A DNA stretch of 64,000 nucleotides from an uncultured Clostridia bacterium (GTDB lineage: Bacteria > Bacillota > Clostridia > UBA1381). The DNA lies in the NCBI GenBank assembly GCA_944391225.1, contig CALXSS010000001.1, positions 1 through 64,000 of the forward strand, given 5' to 3'. Every line of letters begins with the position of its first letter. The stretch's first letter is position 1. The position numbers and the translations under genes were made by a program. Positions 53,066 through 61,102 of this stretch are shown here, piece by piece. The notes under the pieces were generated by a model. The model made no database searches. It had not been told where the DNA came from and saw only the letters and a list, made by a program, of their open reading frames with translations.

Positions 53066-54040
53066 TTGCTGAAAATTGTCAGATACGTTACTGCCGCTGC
53101 TGCCTTACTCATATTTGCTTCATCAGCAGCGGCAACAGAATACGTTGCTCCCTCCGGGGAATGCGTCGGAGTAAAGATCTATACCGACGGACTGGTGGTA
53201 GTTGATACCACAGCCGTCACTGACACCTGCGGAAAACAGGTGGACATTGCTGCCGGATATGGGATATGCAAGGGCGATATAATCAAAAGTATAGACGGAT
53301 ATGCCATCGCTTCAAATGAGGAGCTCTCTCAACGGCTAAATGATTCTGATGGCGACATCACCCTCACTATCAGCAGCGGCGGCAAGGAGCGTGATATAAC
53401 CTTAACTCCGGCTGAGACCGACTCCGGTCCAAAGCTCGGGCTTTGGCTGCGCGACAGCACAGCGGGGCTTGGAACTCTGACCTATACAAAGGATGACCGC
53501 TTTGCCGCGCTCGGTCACGGCATATATGATGTTGATACAGGCACTATTATGCCCATAGAACGCGGGATTATACAAAACTGCACAATTACGTCAATATCTA
53601 AAGGGGAAAAGGGCGTTCCGGGAGCGATAACCGGAAATATTGACGGAGCTGAATTAGGCACAGTCATAAAAAATACTGAGCATGGTCTTTACGGAGAGCT
53701 CGGCGGCAGTATTTCCGGAACACCTATTCCGGTTGCCGGATCAAGCGAAGTGCGCACAGGCGCGGCTGTGATACTTGCTGATGTTGACGGTGAAGGTGTA
53801 AAGGAATATTCTATCAATATAAAACGTATTATGCCTCCGTCTCGAGGAGCTCACGATATGGTAATAGAAGTTACAGATCAAGAGCTTATTGAAAAAACCG
53901 GAGGAATTGTTCAGGGCATGAGCGGTGCGCCTATTATACAAAACGGTATGTTTGCAGGAGCAGTGACCCACGTTTTTGTAAACGATCCGCTTTCCGGCTA
54001 TGCTATACTTGCCGAAACCATGCTTTCAGAGGATCAATGA
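53066..54040 (+). CDS. spoIVB: SpoIVB-like S55 peptidase
   Basis: This 324-residue protein has an N-terminal signal or anchor (~5-23), a PDZ domain (~33-115, GICKGDIIKSIDGYAI) and an S55 peptidase domain: GLWLRDSTAGLGTLTY, FAALGHGIYD (His151), VTDQELIEKTGG (Asp271) and IVQGMSGAPI (Ser286). The Asp-Ser spacing of 15 equals that of Bacillus SpoIVB, which triggers sigma-K maturation by cleaving SpoIVFA. It is about 100 residues shorter than that protein. The start is TTG after GGAAGGACGG. It is divergent from pcrA rather than next to recN/spo0A, so paralogy is possible. Confidence 0.85.
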   Translation: MLKIVRYVTAAAALLIFASSAAATEYVAPSGECVGVKIYTDGLVVVDTTAVTDTCGKQVDIAAGYGICKGDIIKSIDGYAIASNEELSQRLNDSDGDITLTISSGGKERDITLTPAETDSGPKLGLWLRDSTAGLGTLTYTKDDRFAALGHGIYDVDTGTIMPIERGIIQNCTITSISKGEKGVPGAITGNIDGAELGTVIKNTEHGLYGELGGSISGTPIPVAGSSEVRTGAAVILADVDGEGVKEYSINIKRIMPPSRGAHDMVIEVTDQELIEKTGGIVQGMSGAPIIQNGMFAGAVTHVFVNDPLSGYAILAETMLSEDQ

Positions 54041-54101
54041 ATTATATAATATAACAAGTTAAAACGCATCAGGATCCCTCGCCTTAATAATGCCCCACAG
54101 A

Positions 54102-54148
54102 TAAAAATGAGCCGCAAGCAGAGAAATGATCTCTGCTTACAGCTCATC
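54102..54148 (-). terminator. Intrinsic terminator after the membrane protein pair
   Basis: ATGAGC and GCTCAT ends with inner GCAGAGA/TCTCTGC arms form a long hairpin followed by TTTTTATC on the minus strand. It also lies between the convergent spoIVB-like gene and this pair. Confidence 0.8.
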
Positions 54149-54158
54149 ATGTTCCTTA

Positions 54159-55001
54159 TTATTCTGCAGCAGCTTCTGTTACTGCTGCCTCTGTTGCAGC
54201 GGCAGCCTCTGTTGACTCCTCCGCAGCAGCCTCTGTTGATTCCTCTGCGGGTGCCTCTGTTATGCCAGCCTGCTCAGCCTCGTACTCTTCCTTCTGCTTG
54301 GTATCGACAATGTTTCTTACCTCTTTCCAAAGAGTATCCTTTGTTATACTGTCATCAAGCCCGAAAGTGCTCTTAAATTCCTCAAACCTATCTTCTCCGA
54401 CATAGTTTCCGATAGTCGTCTGGTCAAAAGCATCTCCTATAGGAGTTTCCTCTGTAATATCGTCACCCCACTGGAGCTGCTCCTTCATGCTTTCAAAATC
54501 CCAGCCTACTATAGCCTCAGCATATCTTCCCGCCGGCATTGCATATACTGCAGCCTGCTGCGGTGTTGATTTTGGCATATCCTTTGGCAGATCGAAATAT
54601 TCCAGAAAATCAGAATATTCCATTCCGTAAAGATCGGCAGTTTCACCAACAGTCATTCCGTTTACATCAACATAATCCTTGATATACGGATTAAACAGCG
54701 TATTTTTGAACATAATAAATAACACAGCTGCTGCAACTACCACAACCGCGGCTATTACTACGCCTATTACTGTACGCTTGCTCTTTTTAGCTGCAGCCTG
54801 GGCTGCAAGCTCCTCCTCAGATACAGCCTTTTCTGTTCCCTCAGCTTCAATCGCTTCTGCTGTCTCTGCCTGAGCTGTTGCCTCTGCTCCGACTGTTTCG
54901 GGTGCCTCTGTTACCTCGCTCGTTCCCGCTGTCTCCTCCTGGACCGGTACATTCTCGTTTTCCGGCTCCTGATTGTTTTCAAACTTGTTTTCTTCGCTCA
55001 T
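54159..55001 (-). CDS. Single-pass membrane protein of unknown function, member 1 of a pair
   Basis: This 280-residue protein starts at ATG 55001 after GGAAGGAAGTA. An acidic Glu/Ala/Thr-rich cytoplasmic part (~1-75) precedes a basic KKSKR stretch and one membrane helix (~79-101). The outer part has the motif TVGETADLYGMEYSDFLEYF, later FEEFKSTFGLDDSITKDT, and a low-complexity tail of repeated ESTEAAAE-type units. The neighbour at 55084 has the same motifs (TVAEVADQQGMEVNDFLAYY; FNAFKAEQGLGDDITKDS) and the same tail type. I do not recognise the family. The tail may extend through the wall. Confidence 0.8.
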   Translation of the reverse strand: MSEENKFENNQEPENENVPVQEETAGTSEVTEAPETVGAEATAQAETAEAIEAEGTEKAVSEEELAAQAAAKKSKRTVIGVVIAAVVVVAAAVLFIMFKNTLFNPYIKDYVDVNGMTVGETADLYGMEYSDFLEYFDLPKDMPKSTPQQAAVYAMPAGRYAEAIVGWDFESMKEQLQWGDDITEETPIGDAFDQTTIGNYVGEDRFEEFKSTFGLDDSITKDTLWKEVRNIVDTKQKEEYEAEQAGITEAPAEESTEAAAEESTEAAAATEAAVTEAAAE

Positions 55002-55083
55002 AATATTACTTCCTTCCCTTTCCCTATACATGGGAAATATGATAATAGATCTTTCCCCTACCAGTTATAATCTATATCCGGAA

Positions 55084-55644
55084 TTATTCAGCTGCTGCCT
55101 CTGTTGCAGCGGCAGCCTCTGTTGCAGCAGCATCAGCCTCTGTTGATGTTTCAGCTGTATCCTCTGCCGGAACAGTTACTTCTGCTGATTCTGTTGCCGA
55201 TGCCTCAAGCTGCTTCTGATACAGATATGATGCATACTGTGTCTTAACATCCGAATCCATGGAATCCTTTGTTATATCATCACCCAGTCCCTGCTCTGCC
55301 TTGAACGCATTGAAATCATCCTCAGTAAAGCTTCCGAAATTGAGCTTAATGTAGTTTTCAAGTGTAAGCTTATCGCCCATCTCGGTAATGCCGGATTTTT
55401 CCGTTATACCGTCCTCTTCAGACAAACCGTAATATGCGAGAAAATCATTTACCTCCATACCCTGCTGGTCGGCAACCTCCGCAACGGTATACTCCCCTCC
55501 ATTATTGATCTGGTTCTGTCTTATGCCATCCGATACCTTACCCCAGACAGCAAATATACCCAATCCAAGCACAGCGATTATAACAACCGCCATAACAATA
55601 TTTATCATGCTTCCGGATGGGTTTGATGAATACCTTCTTGCCAT
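55084..55644 (-). CDS. Single-pass membrane protein of unknown function, member 2 of a pair
   Basis: This 186-residue protein begins MARRYSSNPSGSMINIVMAV with a membrane helix (~13-33), then VWGKVSDGIRQNQ and two outer helical motifs: TVAEVADQQGMEVNDFLAYYGL and ENYIKLNFGSFTEDDFNAFK followed by EQGLGDDITKDS. The tail is Thr/Glu/Ala rich, ending ATEAAAATEAAAE. It resembles member 1 in order and motif but lacks the long acidic cytoplasmic N-terminus. It lies 82 bases upstream of member 1 in the same direction, so they probably form an operon. Function is unknown. Confidence 0.8.
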   Translation of the reverse strand: MARRYSSNPSGSMINIVMAVVIIAVLGLGIFAVWGKVSDGIRQNQINNGGEYTVAEVADQQGMEVNDFLAYYGLSEEDGITEKSGITEMGDKLTLENYIKLNFGSFTEDDFNAFKAEQGLGDDITKDSMDSDVKTQYASYLYQKQLEASATESAEVTVPAEDTAETSTEADAAATEAAAATEAAAE

Positions 55645-55728
55645 TTATTTAAAACTCCTTTCATTTTGAGCAGCTGCTCTTTTGATCCTCCCGGCACAGC
55701 CATATATCATTACCGTGCTCCGCCGCTA

Positions 55729-55760
55729 AAATAAAACTGCTGTTATGTTTCAAACAGCAG
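55729..55760 (-). terminator. Intrinsic terminator of the PRPP synthetase gene
   Basis: CTGCTGTT and AACAGCAG arms with a 7-base loop are followed by TTTTATTTT on the minus strand, ~115 bases past the prs stop. Confidence 0.7.
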
Positions 55761-55874
55761 TAAAAAACAGCGATTGCTCTTCTTCTGTTTGGCACACATA
55801 TTATAATAACACGAACAGAAGAAAAAATCAATATAAACTTGTGAATATTCTGTTAAATTTATAATAAATTATTG

Positions 55875-57023
55875 TTATCTATTCTCATCAAGCTTGTTTA
55901 CCAGACGCTTTATCTTATTTACCGGATCAAGCAGATGTGAAATGGTATCATCGTGATTCAGCGTATTTATAAGCAACGATACGTACTTTGACATATCCAC
56001 CTCATAATACCAATCACGTTCAGCCAGCCCTGGAAGTCTGTATATAAGATTAGTTGTAAATACCTTGTCAATTATTCCGTCCGCATAAGCCTTATCGAAT
56101 ACCTCAAGACCGCTTACAAACAATCCGAACGACGCAAATGCGAAGATCCTCTTTGCTCCGTCCTTTTTAAGCTTTGTTGCAACGTCTATTATCGATTCTC
56201 CCGATGATATCATATCATCAACAATAATGACATCCTTGCCCTCAACATCACGTCCGAGATACTCATGCGCTACTATCGGATTCTTTCCGTTCTCCAGTCT
56301 TGAATAATCGCGACGCTTATAGAACATTCCCAGATCAAGCTGGAGCACAGAGCTATAGTACATACATCTTGACATTCCGCCCTCGTCAGGTGAAATTACG
56401 ATCGTATCAAATTTGTTGAATTTGATGTCCGGCACCGCACGGGCTATTGCCTTTATCATTTGATAGGTCGGCTGTATATCATCAAATCCCGAAAGAGGAA
56501 TAGCATTCGATATACGCGGGTCATGCGCGTCAAATGTTATAACATTTTTTACGCCCATCTGAGTCAGCTCCTGCAGCATCAGCGCCGCATCGAGGGATTC
56601 TCTTCCGCTTCTTCTATGCTGTCTGCCCTCGTAAAGCATCATCATAACAACTGTGACACGTCTTGCCTTACCGCCCATTGCGGCAATAACTCTCTTCAGA
56701 TCCTGATAATGATCGTCCGGGCTCATATGGTTATCAAAGCCGTACATCTTATATGTAACGCCGTAATTGAAGCAGTCACAAATAATATACACGTCATGTC
56801 CTCTGACAGTCTCGTTGATCACACACTTACCCTCACCTGTTCCGAAGCGCGGGCATGTTACATGTGTTACATACGTATCCACATCTTCAAAATCCTTGCG
56901 CATGGACTTAAGATAATTATCAATTTTTCCGGTAAACTGCTCGCAGCCTTTCATACTGATTATGCTCAGCTTACCTACGGTTGGCAGCGCATCGGTCGTC
57001 ACGTCCTGAAATGAATTGGTCAT
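55875..57023 (-). CDS. prs: Ribose-phosphate pyrophosphokinase, long form
   Basis: This 382-residue protein makes PRPP from ribose 5-phosphate and ATP. Recognisable parts are RGHDVYIICDCFNYGV, the flexible loop RQHRRSGRESLDA, ITFDAHDPRI, VISPDEGGMSRCMYYS and the PRPP loop VIIVDDMISSGESI. It is ~65 residues longer than the classical enzyme. The extra residues lie before the N-terminal sheet and in inserts such as the one near YKMYGFDNHMSPDDHYQD. This long type is widespread in Clostridia. It has its own promoter and stands alone. Confidence 0.88.
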   Translation of the reverse strand: MTNSFQDVTTDALPTVGKLSIISMKGCEQFTGKIDNYLKSMRKDFEDVDTYVTHVTCPRFGTGEGKCVINETVRGHDVYIICDCFNYGVTYKMYGFDNHMSPDDHYQDLKRVIAAMGGKARRVTVVMMMLYEGRQHRRSGRESLDAALMLQELTQMGVKNVITFDAHDPRISNAIPLSGFDDIQPTYQMIKAIARAVPDIKFNKFDTIVISPDEGGMSRCMYYSSVLQLDLGMFYKRRDYSRLENGKNPIVAHEYLGRDVEGKDVIIVDDMISSGESIIDVATKLKKDGAKRIFAFASFGLFVSGLEVFDKAYADGIIDKVFTTNLIYRLPGLAERDWYYEVDMSKYVSLLINTLNHDDTISHLLDPVNKIKRLVNKLDENR

Positions 57024-57082
57024 TGTTTTTCTCCTTTTGCTTTATACATTCCTAATTACGTTTAACTTACCTACGCAATTAG

Positions 57083-57111
57083 ATTATAACATTTTTCGAT
57101 TTTTTTTTCAA
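57083..57111 (-). promoter_or_regulatory. Sigma-A promoter of prs
   Basis: TTGAAA and TATAAT are 17 bases apart on the minus strand, about 60 bases before the start codon. Confidence 0.75.
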
Positions 57112-57209
57112 TCGTTATATCTTATTATTTTATATAATTTTTCGGTCATATAATTAGTGAATATATATCAATTTTATCGCAGCGCCACAGATTATCAGTA
57201 TAAATACAA

Positions 57210-57253
57210 CAAAAAAACGAGTGAAACCCCATAGATGTATTCCACCCGTTTTG
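57210..57253 (-). terminator. Intrinsic terminator of spoVT
   Basis: ACGGGTGGAA and TTTCACTCGT arms (one mismatch) are followed by T7 on the minus strand, ~25 bases past the spoVT stop. Confidence 0.75.
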
Positions 57254-57275
57254 CGTATATTTAAAGCTGCTATGC

Positions 57276-57812
57276 TCAGCCTTCCATATGTCTGCCCAAA
57301 AAACCTGCCGCCGTTTCTGCAAGCTTATTTTCGACCTCGGATGGTTTTTCTCCGTCCTTCATCACGAATATTACAGAGCCTATGGTGTCGCCCTCGGATA
57401 CGATAGGCACGACCACTCCCGCATTATACTTGTCATTGCCGTCTGCAATTGAAACAACTCTGCCTGACTCATAGGTAATTGTTATTTTCTCATTCATAAG
57501 ATCGTCCAGCTCATGTGAAACTCTCTTTTCAATAAGGTCCTTCTTTGGCAGACCTGATACAGCTATAACATTATCGCGGTCTGTTATACACGCCCCGCAG
57601 CCGCTCGTTTTAGCAAGCGTCTCTACATAATTAGCCGCGAAATCGCCCAGCTCGCCTATCGGCGAATATTTTTTGAATATGACCTCGCCATCCTTCTCAG
57701 TAAATATCTCAAGAGGATCCCCCTCGCGGATACGCATTGTGCGGCGTATCTCTTTCGGGATCACCACCCTTCCCAGATCATCTATTCTCCTGACAATTCC
57801 CGTTGCCTTCAT
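57276..57812 (-). CDS. spoVT: Stage V sporulation protein T (AbrB family regulator)
   Basis: This 178-residue protein has an AbrB swapped-hairpin DNA-binding domain (MKATGIVRRIDDLGRVVIPKEIRRTMRIREGDPLEIF) and a C-terminal GAF-like domain (~60-178), the SpoVT arrangement. It adjusts forespore sigma-G genes. Start ATG 57812 follows GAGGAGGAAAAG. Length equals Bacillus SpoVT. It is monocistronic. It is the best single indicator that the organism belongs to a spore-forming lineage. Confidence 0.94.
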   Translation of the reverse strand: MKATGIVRRIDDLGRVVIPKEIRRTMRIREGDPLEIFTEKDGEVIFKKYSPIGELGDFAANYVETLAKTSGCGACITDRDNVIAVSGLPKKDLIEKRVSHELDDLMNEKITITYESGRVVSIADGNDKYNAGVVVPIVSEGDTIGSVIFVMKDGEKPSEVENKLAETAAGFLGRHMEG

Positions 57813-58050
57813 ATCTTTTCCTCCTCGAATATTAATAAACAAGTGCTTGCCGAACCGTTCTGAGCCATGTTTCAGACAGCTTTTTTCGCATGTTCCCTGA
57901 CATTTATGCTCAAATTAGTTTTCAGCAAAAAAGCATAAGCCTGATACAGAGTGGCTCCGCTTCTTTTTTTATGGTTTTATTATGTGGAAAGAGACGGGAT
58001 TTATACTGGTATTTTTTTCATTGAAAGATCTTTATTTTAAGCCGCGCACG

Positions 58051-58073
58051 AAAAAAAGGAGCCGAAGCTCCTT
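58051..58073 (-). terminator. Intrinsic terminator of the infC operon
   Basis: AAGGAGC and GCTCCTT arms with a TTCG tetraloop are followed by T5-7 on the minus strand, 13 bases past the rplT stop. The gap between here and spoVT (57813-58050) shows no gene. Confidence 0.9.
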
Positions 58074-58085
58074 AATATCTCTTTA

Positions 58086-58442
58086 TCAGTTTCTTGCAGC
58101 CTTTGCTGTCTCCACAAGCTTTGCGAATGCAGCAGGATCTGCTATAGCAACCTCTGAAAGAACCTTTCTATTCATGTTTATGCCTGCCTTCTTAAGACCA
58201 TCCATGAATGTTGAATAGTTCATTCCGTTCATCTTTGTTGCAGCGCTTATTCTTGCTATCCAAAGTCTTCTGAAATCTCTCTTCTTATGCTTTCTGCCTA
58301 TATAAGCATTAGCCATAGCACGCATAACAGCCTGATTAGCTGAACGATACTGCTTGCTTAAAGCGCCGTAGTAACCCTTAGCCTGCTTTAAAATCTTCTT
58401 ATGATGCTTCTTGGTACCTATACCACCTGTAACTCTTGCCAT
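58086..58442 (-). CDS. rplT: 50S ribosomal protein L20
   Basis: This 118-residue protein reads [20 protein letters not shown], then [20 protein letters not shown] and [18 protein letters not shown], the L20 pattern. It is last in the infC-rpmI-rplT operon. L20 is the known autoregulator of this operon in several bacteria, acting on the leader. Confidence 0.97.
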   Translation of the reverse strand: MARVTGGIGTKKHHKKILKQAKGYYGALSKQYRSANQAVMRAMANAYIGRKHKKRDFRRLWIARISAATKMNGMNYSTFMDGLKKAGINMNRKVLSEVAIADPAAFAKLVETAKAARN

Positions 58443-58467
58443 TTATATCTTACCTCTCTTTCACCGA

Positions 58468-58671
58468 TTATTTGTAAGGAATAAGCTTCTTTATAACTGC
58501 TGCATTTGCCTTTGAGCAGTATGCCTGCTTTCTGAGATGTCTCTTTCTCTTTGTTGACTTCTTGTTCAAGATATGTCTTCTGAAAGCTCTGTTCTTCTTA
58601 ACCTTACCGTTTTTTGTGAGGTTGAATCTCTTCGCTGCGCCTCTATGTGTCTTTATCTTTGTTTTAGGCAT
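58468..58671 (-). CDS. rpmI: 50S ribosomal protein L35
   Basis: This 67-residue basic protein begins [20 protein letters not shown] and includes [18 protein letters not shown], the L35 signature. It lies 25 bases before rplT and 74 bases after infC, in the universal order. Confidence 0.97.
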   Translation of the reverse strand: MPKTKIKTHRGAAKRFNLTKNGKVKKNRAFRRHILNKKSTKRKRHLRKQAYCSKANAAVIKKLIPYK

Positions 58672-58745
58672 AGTCTTACACTCCTTTTAAAAATATACTT
58701 AGGCTGTCATAAAACCAAAACCGGTCTTACGTTCGTCTAAACTGT

Positions 58746-59261
58746 TTACTGCGATACGGGAGAAATAAACATTATCATATTTCTGCCCTCAAGCTTAGCC
58801 GCTTTTTCTACTGTTCCGAATTCCTTTAAGGTATCTGCAAAACGATCAAGCAGAGCTTTACCTATTTCAGAATGACTAAGCTCACGGCCTCTGAAACGCA
58901 CCTTGACACGAACCTTGTCTCCCGACTTCAGAAACTTTGCTGCCTGTCTGGCCTTTGTGTTGAAATCGTTTGTGTCGATGGACGGTGAAAGCTGTACTTC
59001 CTTGATGTTTATGACTTTCTGATTCTTTCTGTTTTCCTTTTCCTTTTTTGCAAGCTCGAATTTATATTTTCCAAAATCCATTATCTTGCAAACAGGCGGC
59101 TTTGCATTAGGCGCGACCTTTACAAGATCAAGTCCTTTTTCATTTGCAAGCCTCTGTGCCGCTCTGGCATCCATAACACCAAGCTGCTCTCCGTCCGCCG
59201 CAATTACGCGAAGCTCATTATCACGAATCTGTTCGTTGACCTGTAGTTCATTCTTACTAAT
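58746..59261 (-). CDS. infC: Translation initiation factor IF-3 (ATT start)
   Basis: The full 171-residue frame begins at ATT 59261, translated ISKNELQVNEQIRDNELRVI, eight bases after AGGAGGGG. The first in-frame ATG lies 29 codons in and would delete the conserved N-terminal helix, so the rare AUU start is real. AUU is the known IF-3 autoregulatory start in many bacteria: IF-3 itself discriminates against it. Domain order is N domain (to ~70), linker KKEKENRKNQKV, C domain with SPSIDTNDFNTKARQAAKF and VRVKVRFRGRELSH. Operon with rpmI and rplT. Confidence 0.95.
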   Translation of the reverse strand: MSKNELQVNEQIRDNELRVIAADGEQLGVMDARAAQRLANEKGLDLVKVAPNAKPPVCKIMDFGKYKFELAKKEKENRKNQKVINIKEVQLSPSIDTNDFNTKARQAAKFLKSGDKVRVKVRFRGRELSHSEIGKALLDRFADTLKEFGTVEKAAKLEGRNMIMFISPVSQ

Positions 59262-59297
59262 GGTAAACCCCTCCTTTTATAATCATATCCAAAATCA

Positions 59298-59410
59298 ATA
59301 AAAAAACGGATGAAACCATCCGCCTACATATACAGCGCAAATACACGCCTGCATATTTACCGCAAAGCCTGTGCCGTACGGTGAGAGCGAATGCTTCTGC
59401 TTGTTTTCCA
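59298..59410 (-). promoter_or_regulatory. infC leader with attenuator terminator (L20-type leader)
   Basis: The leader is ~150 bases from the predicted start. CCGTATGG pairs with CCGTACGG (~59410 to ~59370), a second structured part follows (CAGGCTTTGCGGTAAATATG), then a terminator CGGATG/CATCCG with T7 at 59298-59322. This placement fits the L20/infC leader attenuators of Bacillota, in which free L20 promotes termination. Class assignment is by position and layout only. Confidence 0.65.
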
Positions 59411-59416
59411 TACGGT

Positions 59417-59445
59417 ATTATAACACCTTATCGTACAGTTGTCAA
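59417..59445 (-). promoter_or_regulatory. Consensus sigma-A promoter of the infC operon
   Basis: TTGACA and TATAAT are exactly 17 bases apart on the minus strand. Confidence 0.9.
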
Positions 59446-59825
59446 GATGTTTTTTCTATCAAATCTCGATTTGTGCATATCTCACAACAGTTATAGCCTT
59501 ATCCATGTTTTTATATACATCGATAAGTTTACGAATACCATCACCGCCGCGCGAATATTATACCGCTGCATTTTACTATTTATTACATTTCTCTGTCCCC
59601 CGTAATTACCATTTCATTTAAAATCTATATACATTTTATTAACAATTATATAATTTAATTCCATTATTTCTATTATTTTACTCGCCTAAGATATAGCTTT
59701 GTTATGCGGTTTTCGCGTATTTTTCATATATTTTACATGGATATTATTATATTTTGTGTTAATCTATTGTTAACTTTGCACTATTTTCCCATGGTATATT
59801 TGTGGAATTTGTTGTCAAAAAATCC
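59446..59825. other. AT-rich gene-free region between infC and the secreted orphan
   Basis: No gene or RNA was recognised. The short open frames here have no ribosome sites and unlike codon use. The region is very AT rich near 59640-59790, which may form an upstream element for the promoter at 59826. Confidence 0.5.
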
Positions 59826-59854
59826 TTGAATTTTTACTCATTTTATGATATGAT
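59826..59854 (+). promoter_or_regulatory. Promoter of the secreted orphan gene
   Basis: TTGAAT and TATGAT are 17 bases apart, about 40 bases before the start codon. Confidence 0.65.
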
Positions 59855-59894
59855 ATATTCAACAAATAAAATTAACCTTAAGGAGGGGACACTT

Positions 59895-60719
59895 ATGAAA
59901 CTCAACAAAAAAATCACCAGTCTTGCAATTCTGGCAGCTATGTCATTATCATCATTGACCGCTTTTGCTATGCCTACAGAGGGTATGGACGATTACGTTG
60001 GCGGTCCGGTAGATACTTATACTACTCCGATGGTAAACAACCTTACTGTTCCTGTTCCTGTATATTCAGGCAATAAGGAAGCTACATACGCTCAGGCTCA
60101 GGATCTTTACAGCAACGGCTTCTATTTTGAGGCTCATGTTGTTCTTGAGGCTATGATCAATTCAGGCACACTCACACCTGCAGAGTGGGCGATCGCCAAC
60201 GTATTCCTTGGTCAGATCGAAGACGCTATTGACAGAGTTATAATTGAAGAGGCTTTCGCTGATGTAGAGGCTTACATGGCTGATAATTACTATGCAGAAG
60301 CAGCTGATATCCTTATCAATGATGTTCACAAGCTCGCTCTTGGACTGGCTACTGCTTCAACCATCACAGGCGCAGCAAGCGGCAGCTCAGAGATACTCTA
60401 TGATGCAAGCAACTTCACAACAGACGACTGGTACAGAGCAAGATGTCTCGAAGCTAAGATCAGCGACGCTCTCGGTGACAACGCTAACACTCCGGAAGCC
60501 GCAATGAGAAGAGTTAATTTCCTGTATGATATCCCTGCAGATGTATGGATGGAGGCCGTTCCGGTAGGCACAAGAACTGATATATATCTGAAGAAAGTTG
60601 TATTCGGCGTAGTTGTAACAGTTGGTACGATCGACATTTCAAACAATGGTGATGTGCTGCGCGCTGATATGGGCGCATTTACTATGAAGCCGGTATTCAA
60701 CAACCCTGTTGAATGGTAA
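59895..60719 (+). CDS. Secreted protein of unknown function
   Basis: This 274-residue protein starts at ATG 59895 seven bases after AGGAGGGG. Residues 1-25 form a signal peptide (MKLNKKITSLAILAAM to LTAFA before MPTEG). The mature part has helical, TPR-like stretches (YAQAQDLYSNGFYFEAHVVLEAM; AFADVEAYMADNYYAEAADILI) and a C-terminal strand region (DIYLKKVVFGVVVTVGTIDI). No cysteines beyond one, no wall-binding motif. I do not recognise the family. A strong ribosome site and frequent C/T-ending codons suggest high expression. A good terminator follows. Confidence 0.75.
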   Translation: MKLNKKITSLAILAAMSLSSLTAFAMPTEGMDDYVGGPVDTYTTPMVNNLTVPVPVYSGNKEATYAQAQDLYSNGFYFEAHVVLEAMINSGTLTPAEWAIANVFLGQIEDAIDRVIIEEAFADVEAYMADNYYAEAADILINDVHKLALGLATASTITGAASGSSEILYDASNFTTDDWYRARCLEAKISDALGDNANTPEAAMRRVNFLYDIPADVWMEAVPVGTRTDIYLKKVVFGVVVTVGTIDISNNGDVLRADMGAFTMKPVFNNPVEW

Positions 60720-60742
60720 TATCTTAAATTGATAAACTCAGT

Positions 60743-60772
60743 CGGAGCGTGAATATCACGCTCCGTTTTTTT
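60743..60772 (+). terminator. Intrinsic terminator of the secreted orphan gene
   Basis: CGGAGCGTG and CACGCTCCG arms with an AATAT loop are followed by T8. The ~330 bases after it, to 61102, hold no gene; no clear sigma-A promoter was found there, so a sporulation sigma might be used by the next gene. Confidence 0.9.
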
Positions 60773-61102
60773 TGCCATTTGTGCTAATATACAAATGGTA
60801 ATATACAGCAGCGCCGTATCGGTTAATATACATTTGCCTTTTCTACAACAACAAGAAAGAAAATTAATATTTTTTTATCAAACCCCTTGCAGTCCGATGA
60901 GTTTTTTTATAAAATAAGAATATAGCATATATGGACCTGTCTTAAGAATAGTTTGCAGCAATCCCATTTTACAGGATCCTTCATGCTTAAGCTTTTTTCA
61001 AAAAAACTTAAAATGTCACCGCAACATTTATCATTAGACCGTAAACCATATTATTTTTAAAGACCTGTAATTATCTATACAGCTCACCGAAAGGAGGAAC
61101 TT

